A stretch of 64,000 bases of DNA, taken from NCBI RefSeq assembly GCF_014642675.1, contig NZ_BMIS01000001.1, positions 310,001-374,000 of the forward strand. The letters are read 5' to 3'. Position numbers and translations under genes: made by a program. The notes under the pieces are model-generated. The model ran no database searches. It was not told where the DNA came from and saw only the letters and a program-made list of their open reading frames with translations. Positions 17,579 to 26,231 of the stretch are shown here, piece by piece. The stretch comes from Nesterenkonia cremea (GTDB lineage: Bacteria; Actinomycetota; Actinomycetes; Actinomycetales; Micrococcaceae). The stretch's first letter is position 1. Every line of letters starts with the position of its first letter.

Positions 17579-18415
17579 ATGTCCCAGAAGACCGTCCGCC
17601 GCTCCGCCGCCCCCGCCGCTGTGCTGGCCGCCTCCGCCCTGGCCCTGACTGCCTGCGGCGACGGCGGCGCCGAGGCTGGGCCCGAGGGTGACACCATCCG
17701 TGTGGCCACCCATCTGCCCACTATGTACGACCTGCTGGCGGTGGCCGGAGAGGTGGCCGAGGAGCAGGGCTACGAGGTGGACATCGTCCAGGTGAACGAC
17801 AACGTCCAGTACAACCGCATCCTGGCCGACGGCGAGGTGGATGCGAACTTCGCCCAGCACCGACCGTTCATGGAGGCCTATAACGCGGAGAACGACGCTG
17901 ACCTGGAGGCCATCGCCCCCATCTACGACGCCCGTGTGGGCTTCTACTCCCGGGACTACGACTCGGTGGAGGAGATCCCCGAGGGCTCCCGGGTGGCCAT
18001 CCCCAACGACCACTCCAACGAGGGCCGCGCCCTGGCCGTTCTGGAGGCCGAAGGGTTGATCACCCTGGACGAGGAAGCGGGCTATGAGGCCAGCATCTCC
18101 GACATCGAGGAGAACCCGCTGGACCTCGAGCTCTTCCAGATCGACCTGCTCAACCTCTCCTCCGCCTATGAGGAGGACGACGTCGCCCTGGTCTTCAACT
18201 ACCCGAACTACATGATCGATACCACCGGGCTGACCCCCGATGACGCCCTCTTCCTGGAGGAGCCGGAGGATCTGCACTTCGCGATCAACCTGGTGGTGCG
18301 GGCGGACAACGCCGACTCCGAGGAGATCCAGGTGCTCGAGGAGGCCATGACCTCCGAGGAGGTCCGCGAGTTCCTCGAGGAGGAGCACGGCGAGTCGCTC
18401 TTCGCGGCGTTCTGA
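17579..18415 (+). CDS. metQ: Methionine-binding lipoprotein (NlpA/MetQ family)
   Basis: This 278-aa substrate-binding protein has a signal peptide ending in LALTAC, a lipobox, followed by an acidic linker. The NlpA-family core is evident in HLPTMYDLLAVAGEVAEEQGY, VQYNRILADGEVDANFAQH, and RVAIPNDHSNEGRALAVLEAEGLI. The ATG at 17579 has AGGAGAAC upstream. It completes metNIQ; methionine or a related amino acid is the likely cargo. No SAM riboswitch or other RNA element could be recognised upstream of metN. Confidence 0.92.
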   Translation: MSQKTVRRSAAPAAVLAASALALTACGDGGAEAGPEGDTIRVATHLPTMYDLLAVAGEVAEEQGYEVDIVQVNDNVQYNRILADGEVDANFAQHRPFMEAYNAENDADLEAIAPIYDARVGFYSRDYDSVEEIPEGSRVAIPNDHSNEGRALAVLEAEGLITLDEEAGYEASISDIEENPLDLELFQIDLLNLSSAYEEDDVALVFNYPNYMIDTTGLTPDDALFLEEPEDLHFAINLVVRADNADSEEIQVLEEAMTSEEVREFLEEEHGESLFAAF

Positions 18416-18475
18416 GGTCGGACGCTGAGGTCGGCCGCGCGACTGAGCCTCAGGGCCCGCGAAGACCAGCCGTGC

Positions 18476-19984
18476 TCAGAGCCCCTGAGCCAGGCGGTGG
18501 TAGGCGGCGTTGAGCTTCAGCTCCTGGGCGAAGCCCCGGGTGGTGGTGCCCTCGTCGATGAGCGCCAGCTCCACACCGGCGATCTCCGCGAGGTCCTCGA
18601 AGGCCTCCGCGCCCAGGGCGGTGGTCAGCACCGTGTGATGGGCGGAGCCTGCGGTCAGCCAGCACTCTGCGGAGGTGGCGAAGTCGGGCTTGGGCTCCCA
18701 GACCGCACGCGCCACCGGGAGGTTGGGCAGGTCGGCGTCGGGTCTCACCAGCTCCACCGTGTTGGCGGTGAGCCGGAAGCGCTCGCGCAGATCGGCCATG
18801 GCCACCACGACCCCCTCGCCCGGGTCTGCGGTGAAGACCATGCGAACCGGGTCCTCGCGGTCGCCGATGCCCAGCGGGTGGATCTCCACGCGGGGCTTGG
18901 CGGTGGTCAGGCTGGGACAGACCTCGAGCATATGCGCCCCGAGGATCTTCTCCTCCCCGGGGGTCATCTCGTAGGTGTAGTCCTCCATCAGGGAAGCGCC
19001 GCCGGCGAGGCCGCAGCCCATGACCTTGGCCGCCCGGACCAGCAGGGCGGTCTTCCAGTCGCCCTCGGGGCCGAAGCCGTAGCCCTCGGCCATGAGGCGC
19101 TGCACGGCGATGCCCGGCAGCTGGCGCAGTCCGCCCAGGTCCTCGAAGTTGGTGGTGAAGGCGCCGAAGCCGCCGGACTCCAGGAAGCTGCGCATCGCGT
19201 GCTCCTGCCTGGCCGCGTAGACCAGGGATTCGCGGCGCTCGCCGCCCTCGGTGAGTTCGGGGGCCAGCTCGTAGAGCTCCTCGTACTCCTTCAGCAGCGG
19301 GGCCACTTCGGCGTCGGTGGTCTGCTCCACGACCTCGACCAGATCGTTGACCGCCCAGGTGTTCACCGAGGAGCCCAGGGCGATCTCGGCCTCGGTCTTA
19401 TCGCCCTCGGTGACGGCCACATTGCGCATGTTGTCGCCGAAGCGGCACAGCTTCAGCGTGCGCAGCGTGTGCCAGCCGGCAGCCGCGCGGACCCAGGTGC
19501 TGACCTTGGAGCGGACCCGCGGGTCGGTGGCGTGACCGACCACCGTCTTGCGCGCGACCCCCATCCGAGTGGCCATATAGGCGAACTCGCGGTCGCCGTG
19601 GGCGGCCTGGTTGAGGTTCATGAAGTCCATGTCGATGGTGTCCCAGGGCAGGGCGGCATCGGCCTGGGTGTGCAGGTGCAGCAGCGGCTTGTCCAAGGCG
19701 GACAGGCCGCGGATCCACATCTTCGCCGGGGAGAAGGTGTGCATCCAGACCACGACGCCGAGGCAGTCCGGGTCCGCATTCGCGGCCAGTGCGGCCTCAT
19801 GGATGGCGCCCCGGTCCTTCAGGATGGGCTTCCAAGTGATGGCGGCGGGGATCTCCTCGGCGGCGTCGAGCTGCTCGGCCACCTTCCGGGACTGCTGCTC
19901 CACCTGGACCAGGGTCTCCTCCCCGTAGAGGTCCTGGGATCCGGTGAGGAACCAGATGGTCTTGTTCTCGTAGGGGTTCTGCAT
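18476..19984 (-). CDS. araA: L-arabinose isomerase
   Basis: This 502-aa enzyme converts L-arabinose to L-ribulose. The protein begins [23 protein letters not shown], the standard AraA opening, and contains [48 protein letters not shown] and [12 protein letters not shown], carrying active-site Glu, His and Asp residues of the family. Length matches E. coli AraA (500 aa). Last gene of araB-araD-araA; 65 bp separate it from araD. Control is through the operator upstream of araB. Confidence 0.97.
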   Translation of the reverse strand: MQNPYENKTIWFLTGSQDLYGEETLVQVEQQSRKVAEQLDAAEEIPAAITWKPILKDRGAIHEAALAANADPDCLGVVVWMHTFSPAKMWIRGLSALDKPLLHLHTQADAALPWDTIDMDFMNLNQAAHGDREFAYMATRMGVARKTVVGHATDPRVRSKVSTWVRAAAGWHTLRTLKLCRFGDNMRNVAVTEGDKTEAEIALGSSVNTWAVNDLVEVVEQTTDAEVAPLLKEYEELYELAPELTEGGERRESLVYAARQEHAMRSFLESGGFGAFTTNFEDLGGLRQLPGIAVQRLMAEGYGFGPEGDWKTALLVRAAKVMGCGLAGGASLMEDYTYEMTPGEEKILGAHMLEVCPSLTTAKPRVEIHPLGIGDREDPVRMVFTADPGEGVVVAMADLRERFRLTANTVELVRPDADLPNLPVARAVWEPKPDFATSAECWLTAGSAHHTVLTTALGAEAFEDLAEIAGVELALIDEGTTTRGFAQELKLNAAYHRLAQGL

Positions 19985-20049
19985 GGTGTGCTCCGTGTCC
20001 TGCCGCGTCGCTGCGGCGCTGGTATGGGGTGCGGCGGTGGGGGTGTGGT

Positions 20050-20787
20050 TCAGGCGCTCTTCTTCTGGCCGTAGACGTTCTGGTAGCGGGCGAAGAGCTT
20101 GTCGATGTCTTCCTGGCTCAGACGCTCGGGCTCGCCGTGCTGGCGTGCCACGTGCACGGTCATGGCCGTCTCCTCGCAGAGCACGGCGGCCTTGACCGCG
20201 GCCTTGGCGTCCTTGCCGATGGTGAAGGGTCCGTGGCCGGCCATCAGCACGGCCTTGGAGCGGTGGTTCTGCAGGGTCTCCACGATGCCCTGGCCGATGG
20301 AGTCGTCGCCGATCAGCGCGAAGGGGCCCACCGGGATGTCTCCGCCGAACTCATCGGCGATCATCGTGAGCACACAGGGGATGGGCTCGTGGCGGGCCGC
20401 CCAGGCGGTGGCGTAGGGGGAGTGGGTGTGGACCATGCCGCCGACCTCGGGCATATGCCGGTACACATAGGCGTGGGCGGCGGTGTCTGAGGAGGGCTTG
20501 AGGTCATCGGCGGTGCCGTCGTCGATCTTGGCGCCGTCCAGGGTGCAGACCACCATGTTCTCGGCGGTCAGGTCGTCGTAGGAGACGCCGGAGGGCTTGA
20601 TCACGAACAGCTCGGGGCCGTCCTGGTGGGCGGGGACCCGCTGGGAGACGTTGCCGGCGGTCCAGGCCACCAGGCCGTTGCGGGGCAGCTCGGCGTGCAG
20701 CTCGGCCACGGTCCGGCGGGTCTGGGCCACGGCCTCCTGGAGGTCCTGGGGCAGGTCGGTCAGTACGGGGTCAGGTGCAGATGTCAT
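20050..20787 (-). CDS. araD: L-ribulose-5-phosphate 4-epimerase
   Basis: This 245-aa class II aldolase-like zinc enzyme converts L-ribulose 5-phosphate to D-xylulose 5-phosphate, completing the arabinose route. Zinc ligands lie in [13 protein letters not shown] and [11 protein letters not shown]; the phosphate-binding [12 protein letters not shown] motif is clear. The ATG at 20787 ([10 protein letters not shown]) overlaps the araB stop as ATGA, so the longer in-frame extension inside araB is rejected. Middle gene of araBDA. Confidence 0.95.
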   Translation of the reverse strand: MTSAPDPVLTDLPQDLQEAVAQTRRTVAELHAELPRNGLVAWTAGNVSQRVPAHQDGPELFVIKPSGVSYDDLTAENMVVCTLDGAKIDDGTADDLKPSSDTAAHAYVYRHMPEVGGMVHTHSPYATAWAARHEPIPCVLTMIADEFGGDIPVGPFALIGDDSIGQGIVETLQNHRSKAVLMAGHGPFTIGKDAKAAVKAAVLCEETAMTVHVARQHGEPERLSQEDIDKLFARYQNVYGQKKSA

Positions 20788-22403
20788 CGGATCGCCTCGA
20801 TCGCTGTGCGCTGGATGTCCAGGCCGGAGGTGTAGCCCTCCAGCCACTTTTCGTAGCCGGCGACGTCGGCCGGATCCGGGTCAGCCACATGCTGCTCGGT
20901 CCCGGCGAAGACGCGCTGGTCCAGGTAGTCGGTCAGGGGCTGCTCGGCGCCGTCGCGGAGGTATCCCGCCAGTACGGCGATGCCCCAAGATCCACCCTCA
21001 GCGGCGGTCTCTCCCACCGAGACCGGCACGCCCATGGCGGCGGCCAGCAGCTGCTGGGCCGCGCCGGGGGTGGTGAAGAGTCCGCCGTGGGCGAAGACCT
21101 TCTCCAGGCGGACGCCCTCCTCAGCCAGGACCTTCATGCCCAGCGAGAGGGTGCCGAAGACGCCGTAGAGCTGGGTGCGGGCGAAGTTCGCCAGGTTCAG
21201 CGTGCTCTCGGGCCCGCGGACCACCATGGGGCGGCCCTCCGGGAGATCGGTGATGGGTTCCCCGGCGAGGTAGTTGTAGGCCAGCAGGCCGCCGCCGTCG
21301 GGGTCTCCTTGGGCTGCTCCGCCCAGCAGCGCCTGGTAGATCTCGGCCGGCTCCGCCGAGTGGCCCAGGGCTCGGGCGAACTCGCCGAAGATTCCGGCCC
21401 AGGCGCCCAGCTCGGAGGCGCCGTTGTTGCAGTGGACCATGGCCACCGGATCCCCGGCGGGGGTGGTGACCAGGTCGATCTCGTGGTGGACCTCGCAGAG
21501 CTGCTCCTCCAGGACCACCATGGCGAAGATCGAGGTGCCGGCGCTGACGTTGCCGGTGCGCGGTGCCACGGAGTTGGTGGCCACCATGCCGGTGCCGGCG
21601 TCGCCCTCCGGCGGGCAGAGCGGGGCGCCCGGCTGCAGGGAGCCGGTGGGATCCAGCAGGGCCGCGCCCTCGGCGGTGAGCTCACCGGCGGGCTGACCGG
21701 CGGAGAGCACCTCTGGCAGCAGCTCAGCGGTGGGGATGCTCGCGCCGCGGTCGCCCAGATGCTCATCGCAGGCGGTCAGCATGGTCTTGTCGTAGTCGCG
21801 GGTCTGATCGTCGATGGGGAACATTCCTGAGGCATCCCCGACGCCGAGCACCTTTCGCCCGGTCAGCTTCCAGTGCACATAGCCGGCCAGGGTGGTCAGG
21901 AAGCGGATGTCCGAGGTGTGCTCCTCGCCGTCGCGGACGGCCTGGGCGTAGTGGGCCACGGACCAGCGCAGCGGGACGTTCTGGCCGAAGATCTCGGTGA
22001 GCTCGGTGGCGGCCGCGGCGGTGTTGGTGTTGCGCCAGGTGCGGAACGGGGTGAGCAGCTGGTCCTCGGCGTCGAAGGCGAGGTGGCCGTGCATCATCGC
22101 GGAGATGCCCAGGGCGCCGAAGCGGGTGGGGCGGGTGCCGATGCGCTGTTCGGCGTCGTCGAACAGGGCGGTCACGGCCTCTTGGATCCCGGACCAGACC
22201 TGGTCCAGCGGGTAGGTCCAGAGGCGGTCGATGAACTGGTTCTCCCAGCTGCTGCTGCCGGTGGCGAGGACCTGGTGGTCCGGGCCGGTGAGACAGGCCT
22301 TGATGCGGGTGGAGCCCAGCTCGATTCCGAGTGCGGTCTCCTCAGGCGGCGGCCCGCCGGGGTCTGTGCCCTGGGGGCCTGCAGCGTCGTTGCTGTACGG
22401 CAT
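20784..22403 (-). CDS. araB: Ribulokinase (FGGY family)
   Basis: This 539-aa FGGY carbohydrate kinase phosphorylates L-ribulose. The first ATP-site motif is LGIELGSTRIKACLTG near residue 25, after a Pro/Gly-rich extension. GALGISAMMHGHLAFD, SVAHYAQ and FAHGGLFTTPGAAQQLLAAAMG mark the sugar and ATP regions. It is first of three coupled genes. Position in an ara operon supports ribulokinase over xylulokinase, which it also resembles in length. Its promoter region carries a perfect 14-bp palindrome. Confidence 0.92.
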   Translation of the reverse strand: MPYSNDAAGPQGTDPGGPPPEETALGIELGSTRIKACLTGPDHQVLATGSSSWENQFIDRLWTYPLDQVWSGIQEAVTALFDDAEQRIGTRPTRFGALGISAMMHGHLAFDAEDQLLTPFRTWRNTNTAAAATELTEIFGQNVPLRWSVAHYAQAVRDGEEHTSDIRFLTTLAGYVHWKLTGRKVLGVGDASGMFPIDDQTRDYDKTMLTACDEHLGDRGASIPTAELLPEVLSAGQPAGELTAEGAALLDPTGSLQPGAPLCPPEGDAGTGMVATNSVAPRTGNVSAGTSIFAMVVLEEQLCEVHHEIDLVTTPAGDPVAMVHCNNGASELGAWAGIFGEFARALGHSAEPAEIYQALLGGAAQGDPDGGGLLAYNYLAGEPITDLPEGRPMVVRGPESTLNLANFARTQLYGVFGTLSLGMKVLAEEGVRLEKVFAHGGLFTTPGAAQQLLAAAMGVPVSVGETAAEGGSWGIAVLAGYLRDGAEQPLTDYLDQRVFAGTEQHVADPDPADVAGYEKWLEGYTSGLDIQRTAIEAIR

Positions 22404-22434
22404 GCGAGGTCTCCTTCATGAGAAGTCGTGACGA

Positions 22435-22448
22435 TGTTAACGTTAACA
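22435..22448. promoter_or_regulatory. Palindromic operator of araBDA (LacI-type)
   Basis: TGTTAACGTTAACA is a perfect palindrome with central CG, the form bound by LacI/GalR-family regulators including AraR of corynebacteria. It sits 32 bp upstream of the araB start, where it would block the promoter. No LacI-family gene is in the window, so the regulator is encoded elsewhere. Confidence 0.75.
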
Positions 22449-22499
22449 CTCAAGGGTGAGGCAAGACACATCGGATGGTGTGTGGGTCCACATCTGGTG

Positions 22500-22835
22500 A
22501 GAGCTTCGGGTGCTGGTGCGCCCATGCCCAGGGGCGTTGCGCATCCCCGTGTGGCCTTGGTCCCACAGTTCCTTGTCATGGAGGGTTTGGAGCGCCAAGG
22601 TGGCGCTCATGCGGCTGGTCGCCCGGGTGTCGGACTGCAGTGGAAGCATCTCAGTGAGGACGACGCGCAAGATCTCGCAGAAGGATGGCACCTGTTCGCC
22701 GTCGATCTTCAAGCGGCTCTCGATGCGGCGAGAGGTCTGATCGGAGGGGCGGTTCATGGCGAAGGTCAGCATGGCCGAGCGCGAGGAGGAAGAGTGCTGG
22801 ACCTGCCCGAAACAAGTTCCCGCCTCGCGGGCCAC
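22500..22835 (-). pseudogene. Possible TetR-family regulator remnant (C-terminal part only)
   Basis: Read on the minus strand, residues such as AMLTFAMNRPSDQTSRRIESR and EILRVVLTEMLPLQSDTR, then MSATLALQTLHDKELW, resemble the C-terminal ligand-binding domain of TetR/BetI-type regulators (the L-x-E-x-L-P-L-x-x-x-x-R pattern before a helix with L-x-D). No helix-turn-helix domain is found in any frame upstream, and the end differs from a normal terminus. It is therefore best seen as a decayed fragment. The assignment rests on pattern only. Confidence 0.35.
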
Positions 22836-23333
22836 TGAGCGAGGAGAGCTCGACGTCCTTCCCCGCAGCGGTGAACCCCTCGAGCTGACCGACCACTATG
22901 ACCCTGACTGGTGGTTCAAGAGCCTGGTCAAGCGCGAGCAGCTCGCGATCCTGCCCCTCTCGGTGGAGCTGCGCAGAGAAGAATCCCAGCTTGACGAGGT
23001 GCTCGATCGACCTTTGTTATGAGCGGTAGGCGCTCAACCATGTGAAGGGTTCAACCAGGGTGTGATCCGGGTCCGTCATCAGCAGTCGGAGAGGCCTCCG
23101 CTGCCCACCGTGTCCCGTGATGTGGAGGCGGACGTCACGGTCTGGGCTGCGCAGCGCCCGGAGCGGAGGTGGCGAGCCCGCCAGGCGGAACTGCGTGAGC
23201 CGGAGGTTCAGGCGCGCAGCCGAGAGCGGCCTTCGTGGATCCGTCGGTGGTCCGGCCGTCCGCAGTGAGCGTCCGACGTCGGCCGCTCGTTCACCTGCTT
23301 GCGGGGATCGTGCCGCCCAGTCTGAGCACGAGA
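22836..23333. other. Gene-poor stretch
   Basis: Between the regulator remnant and the hairpin at 23336 only short open frames occur, for example a 68-aa Arg-rich frame at 23062-23268 on the plus strand with no recognisable domain and no convincing ribosome site. I see no RNA gene or mobile-element ends here. It may hold decayed coding sequence. Confidence 0.5.
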
Positions 23334-23335
23334 GA

Positions 23336-23367
23336 GCCCCAGGCCAGGAATGCTCTGGCCTGGGGCT
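23336..23367. terminator. Strong GC hairpin
   Basis: CCCCAGGCCAG pairs with CTGGCCTGGGG across a short loop, giving a stem of at least 11 bp. No long T-run follows on either strand. It could serve as an intrinsic terminator for transcripts entering from either side. Confidence 0.6.
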
Positions 23368-23478
23368 TGAACTCTGGTGTGGCGAGCGGCCTGGTTCTGC
23401 TCACGTCTCCACACTCTTGAATTGAGGGGTTCTGAGTGAGGTCCAGGGAGGTTCAGAACCCTATTGATCCCTCGTTCG

Positions 23479-23682
23479 TCAGGAACCTTGTTCCTGTTCG
23501 GAGCGTCGCCAGATAGACATGAATACAGTGATCGTAGAGATGATCAAGGTTGAGATGAGAACTCCCAGAGTGAGGGAGTTCTGTAGTCCCAAGGCAAACC
23601 ATATGGCGATCCCGATACTTGAAACAACTAGGGCAAGAACTCCGAGAAGCAGTCCGAATGTCGTGGGTCTAGTGGCTGCCAT
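23479..23682 (-). CDS. Small two-helix membrane protein (possible immunity protein)
   Basis: A 67-aa protein from the ATG at 23682 (MAATRPTTFG) with GGAG 7 nt upstream; an extension to 23718 is possible but overlaps the preceding gene. Two hydrophobic helices are evident, LLLGVLALVVSSIGIAIWFALGL then LTLGVLISTLIISTITVFMSI, and a charged tail RRSEQEQGS. It follows the secreted bacteriocin-like gene by 23 bp on the same strand and shares its lower GC. Position and topology suit a bacteriocin immunity protein; this is inference, with no recognised domain. Confidence 0.5.
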   Translation of the reverse strand: MAATRPTTFGLLLGVLALVVSSIGIAIWFALGLQNSLTLGVLISTLIISTITVFMSIWRRSEQEQGS

Positions 23683-23705
23683 AAGCGCTCCATTCGTCTC
23701 TCTTG

Positions 23706-24283
23706 CTAGGCATAACACTGGTAAGCGGCGTTCACGTTAGCTGTTCCAGACGTCACTGCGGCACCGGCTACGACGAGGCTGCCTCCGGCAGTGAGAGGAG
23801 CAGTCATGGCAGCTCCAACTCCTCCAAGGAATGCACCTCCAGCGGCTGCGACTGAAAGTCCACATTCTACAGACCGGGACTGCACCTGCGCTCCGTTTTC
23901 GCCTTCTGAAGCCTCACTGGGGTCCAGAACAAAATTCTCAACTTGAGCATCAGTGATGGGGGAGTTGTAGGTCGCCTCGAAGCTTCCACCCGAGACCTCG
24001 TACTCAATTGTTCGAGTCTCTCCGTCACCGAGGGTGATCTGGGTGTCCAGAGCGCCGATATGCTCGCCGTGCTCATTCTCGATGGTCAGAGAGCCATCGC
24101 CCTCTTGCTCGATGTTGCCTGCATCGACTGTCGCCGCGAATCCCTCCGCGCTCAGGCTTTCCAGCTCAACAACTGTATCCCCGGGCTGGTAGCAGACTCC
24201 TGTGCATGCGCTCCGCTCACGCCCAAGCTGGAAAGTCCCAGGGCGACCAGTCCAGCTGCCGCGGTGTGCTGTTTGAGTTTAAT
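23706..24283 (-). pseudogene. Secreted bacteriocin-like precursor, frameshifted and interrupted by an ISL3 element
   Basis: Two joined frames read as one secreted precursor. The 5' frame gives a signal peptide (KLKQHTAAAGLVALGL then SSLGVSGAHA); a 1-nt shift between about 24185 and 24225 leads to PGDTVVELESLSAEGF, an acidic pro-region (NIEQEGDGSLTIENEHGEHIG), and a C-terminal 50-residue Gly/Ala-rich hydrophobic segment between two cysteines (ECGLSVAAAGGAFLGGVG to YQCYA). Such a cysteine-bounded hydrophobic tail after a signal and pro-region is typical of membrane-active bacteriocins. The 5' end stops at the left end of the ISL3 element, and no normal start codon remains even when the flanks are rejoined. 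Lower GC than neighbours suggests transfer. The bacteriocin role is inferred. Confidence 0.55.
24276..24283. repeat. Target-site duplication (left) AGTTTAAT
   Basis: AGTTTAAT directly abuts the left element end GGCTCATCCC at 24284 and recurs at 27987-27994 directly after the right end. Eight base pairs is the usual duplication made by ISL3-family transposases. Confidence 0.85.
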
Positions 24284-24286
24284 GGC

Positions 24287-25531
24287 TCATCCCAATCGGG
24301 GGTGTAGGAGTTGGGGTCTGAAGCCGCCGGTCTCGAGCAGGCTTCGGGCGATGTAGTTGGTCAGGTTGCGGAACCCGAGTGCGGAGCCGCGCAGGTGTTC
24401 GAGCCGTCCGTTGAGCGCCTCGGTCGGCCCGTTGCTGGTGCCGGGTCGTTCGAAGTAGGCGAGCACGTCAGCGGCTCGCTTCTTCAGGGTCCGGCCCAGG
24501 GTGGTGAGCTCGGTGAGCACCTTGGGGACGCCGGCGCTGAGGTCGGTGATCAGCTTCTCCATGAGCTCGCGGCCACGTTGCCGGTCCTCGTGGCGATAGG
24601 CGGCGATCATGCGCTGGTAGACACCCCAGGTCGCCTCGACCTCGACGTGAGCGTCATCAACGAACAGCGCGCGTAGCCTGTCGCTCTGCTTGTCGGTGAG
24701 CAGGTCCGCGCCGGTGTGCAGCGTGCGCCGCGACTTGTAGAGCGGGTCGTCCCTGAACCCACGGTGCCCGTGGATCGCGAGTTGGACCCGGCGCCGGCAC
24801 CTGTCGAGGGCGTCACCGGCCAGGCGCACGACGTGGAAGGGATCCATCTCCGTGACCGCGTCCGGGATCTCCTCTGCAGCGGCGGTCTTGAACCCGGTGA
24901 AGCCGTCCATCGCGACCACCTCGACCGCGTCACGGAAGGCGTCGTCGCGGTCGGCGAGCCAGGTCTTGAACGCCGCCTTCGACCGGCCCTCGATCATGTC
25001 CAGCAGCCTTGCTGGGCCGGCGCCATCGCGGACCGGGGTGAGGTCGATGATCACGGTGACGTACTTGTCGCCACGCCTGGTGTGGCGCCAGACGTGCTCA
25101 TCGACGCCAATGACCTTCACGCCCTCAAACCGCGTGGGGTCGTTGATCAGCAGCCGCTTGCCTTCAGCCAGGACCGCGTTGTTGGCGGTGTCCCACGCGC
25201 CCCCGAGTCCCTCGGCGACACGGGCGACGGTGAGGTGTGCGACCACGATCCCTTCCAGCGCCCACCGCAGCCCGGTGCGCGAGAGCTTCGCGCGTGGCTC
25301 CGCCGCGGCGCTGGTGTCTTGGCGCCACACGTGTCCGCAGTCGGCACAGCGGTAGCGGCGCACTACAACTTCCAGCACGGTCGGTCGCCAGCCCAGCGGC
25401 TCGTGGGCCAACCGCCGGATCACGGTGTCACGAGCAGCGCCTTCGCTGCCGCACCGTCGGCACCACTGATCTGGTTCCACCACGCGGCACGCGAGGACCG
25501 CACGATCCGGTTCAAGTCGTTGTCCGGTCAC
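24287..25531 (-). CDS. ISL3-family transposase (5' frame damaged)
   Basis: This DDE transposase, 414 aa from the GTG at 25531, has N-terminal zinc-finger pairs (CRRCGSEG and CADCGHVW), a helix-turn-helix zone, and the catalytic core with VIGVDEHVWRHTRRG, VAMDGFTGF and a late GPTEALNGRLEHLRG carrying the Asp, Asp and Glu of ISL3 enzymes. The natural start appears to be the GTG at 25598, but a 14-bp deletion near 25580 shifts that frame; the second IS end at 27821-27986 keeps the undeleted version (VTDATPPAGFGRPDLTAFA). Translation from 25531 would lack about 37 N-terminal residues, so activity is doubtful. Confidence 0.85.
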   Translation of the reverse strand: MTGQRLEPDRAVLACRVVEPDQWCRRCGSEGAARDTVIRRLAHEPLGWRPTVLEVVVRRYRCADCGHVWRQDTSAAAEPRAKLSRTGLRWALEGIVVAHLTVARVAEGLGGAWDTANNAVLAEGKRLLINDPTRFEGVKVIGVDEHVWRHTRRGDKYVTVIIDLTPVRDGAGPARLLDMIEGRSKAAFKTWLADRDDAFRDAVEVVAMDGFTGFKTAAAEEIPDAVTEMDPFHVVRLAGDALDRCRRRVQLAIHGHRGFRDDPLYKSRRTLHTGADLLTDKQSDRLRALFVDDAHVEVEATWGVYQRMIAAYRHEDRQRGRELMEKLITDLSAGVPKVLTELTTLGRTLKKRAADVLAYFERPGTSNGPTEALNGRLEHLRGSALGFRNLTNYIARSLLETGGFRPQLLHPRLG

Positions 25532-25556
25532 GCTCAGACCGAGGCCGTCGAGTCGA

Positions 25557-25708
25557 GCGAAGGCGGTCAGGTCAGGGCGGCGGGGTAGCGTCGGACACGT
25601 CGAGGTCTTTCGGATGGATGGCGTAGGAACCTCCGCCGTCGGGAGACCTCGACGTCTATCTGCGGACCGACGCGCCCGGCCGACCTACACCCTCATCTGG
25701 GAAGACCC
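25557..25708. repeat. ISL3 right end, inner copy
   Basis: This 152-bp segment holds the 5' leader of the transposase gene and the terminal repeat ending GGGAAGACCC. It is nearly identical to 27821-27986 except for a 14-bp gap and a G-to-C change three bases from the tip. It marks the original boundary of the 1.4-kb IS. Confidence 0.8.
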
Positions 25709-25938
25709 CTGAAACGTCTTCGACGACGACGGGACCGGCGAGGAGGAGGGCGCGGTGAGCTAAAGGAATGGAGCTTGCTCGGCTTCGACGCCGCCGCAAG
25801 CTCCGGTGAAACGGTCGGTACTGGTCGGTCGTCGTCGGTCACCACCGGATGGCGGCGCCCTCCACGCTCGGCGTTTGCGCAGGTCAGCGGCTCGTTCGCC
25901 CAGTGGGCGCAATCAAGCGATAGACGCAAAGCCGACGT

Positions 25939-25973
25939 GATTAGGTCGTCGGTTCGATTCCGACAGGCGGCTC
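25939..25973 (+). other. tRNA 3'-half remnant (T-arm and acceptor, Thr-like)
   Basis: The stretch contains a perfect T-arm (GTCGG-TTCGATT-CCGAC) followed by acceptor strand AGGCGGC and C. No matching 5' acceptor (GCCGCCT) or D-arm occurs upstream, so it is not a complete tRNA. The sequence resembles tRNA-Thr 3' halves. Such remnants commonly result from integrase-mediated insertion at tRNA genes. Confidence 0.6.
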
Positions 25974-25984
25974 TGGCGAACAGC

Positions 25985-26014
25985 CCCTGACCTGCGGAAA
26001 CGCAGGGCAGGGGC
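25985..26014 (+). terminator. Hairpin downstream of tRNA remnant
   Basis: CCCCTGACCTGCG pairs with CGCAGGGCAGGGG around a GAAA tetraloop, one mismatch. It is the kind of terminator usual behind tRNA genes and probably arrived with the remnant. Confidence 0.6.
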
Positions 26015-26231
26015 GGTTCGGTTCTGGTGGTCGCGCGATGCGCTGGCCTCACGGCTCTGCCCGACACCGACATCGCTCTCCTCTGCGACGGACCCCTCGC
26101 CGGCCGAGCGCTCGCGGCCGGCATCCTGTCCGTGTGCCGATAGGCCTCGCTCCGCTCGGCAACGCGGCGTGGCGTTGCGTCGCGACCTGGCGACGGCTCG
26201 GCGGGGCGCGATCGTCTCGTGCGTTGGCGGA

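Noticed and set aside
22756..23022. 88-aa plus-strand frame with CWTC and DHYDPDWWFKSLVKREQ
   Set aside because: No recognised domain, and its first half overlaps the regulator remnant on the other strand; not enough support to call a gene.
25693..26124. 143-aa minus-strand frame containing CRNRTDDLITSALRL
   Set aside because: This peptide pattern is the well-known spurious translation across a tRNA T-arm; the underlying sequence is the tRNA remnant and terminator.
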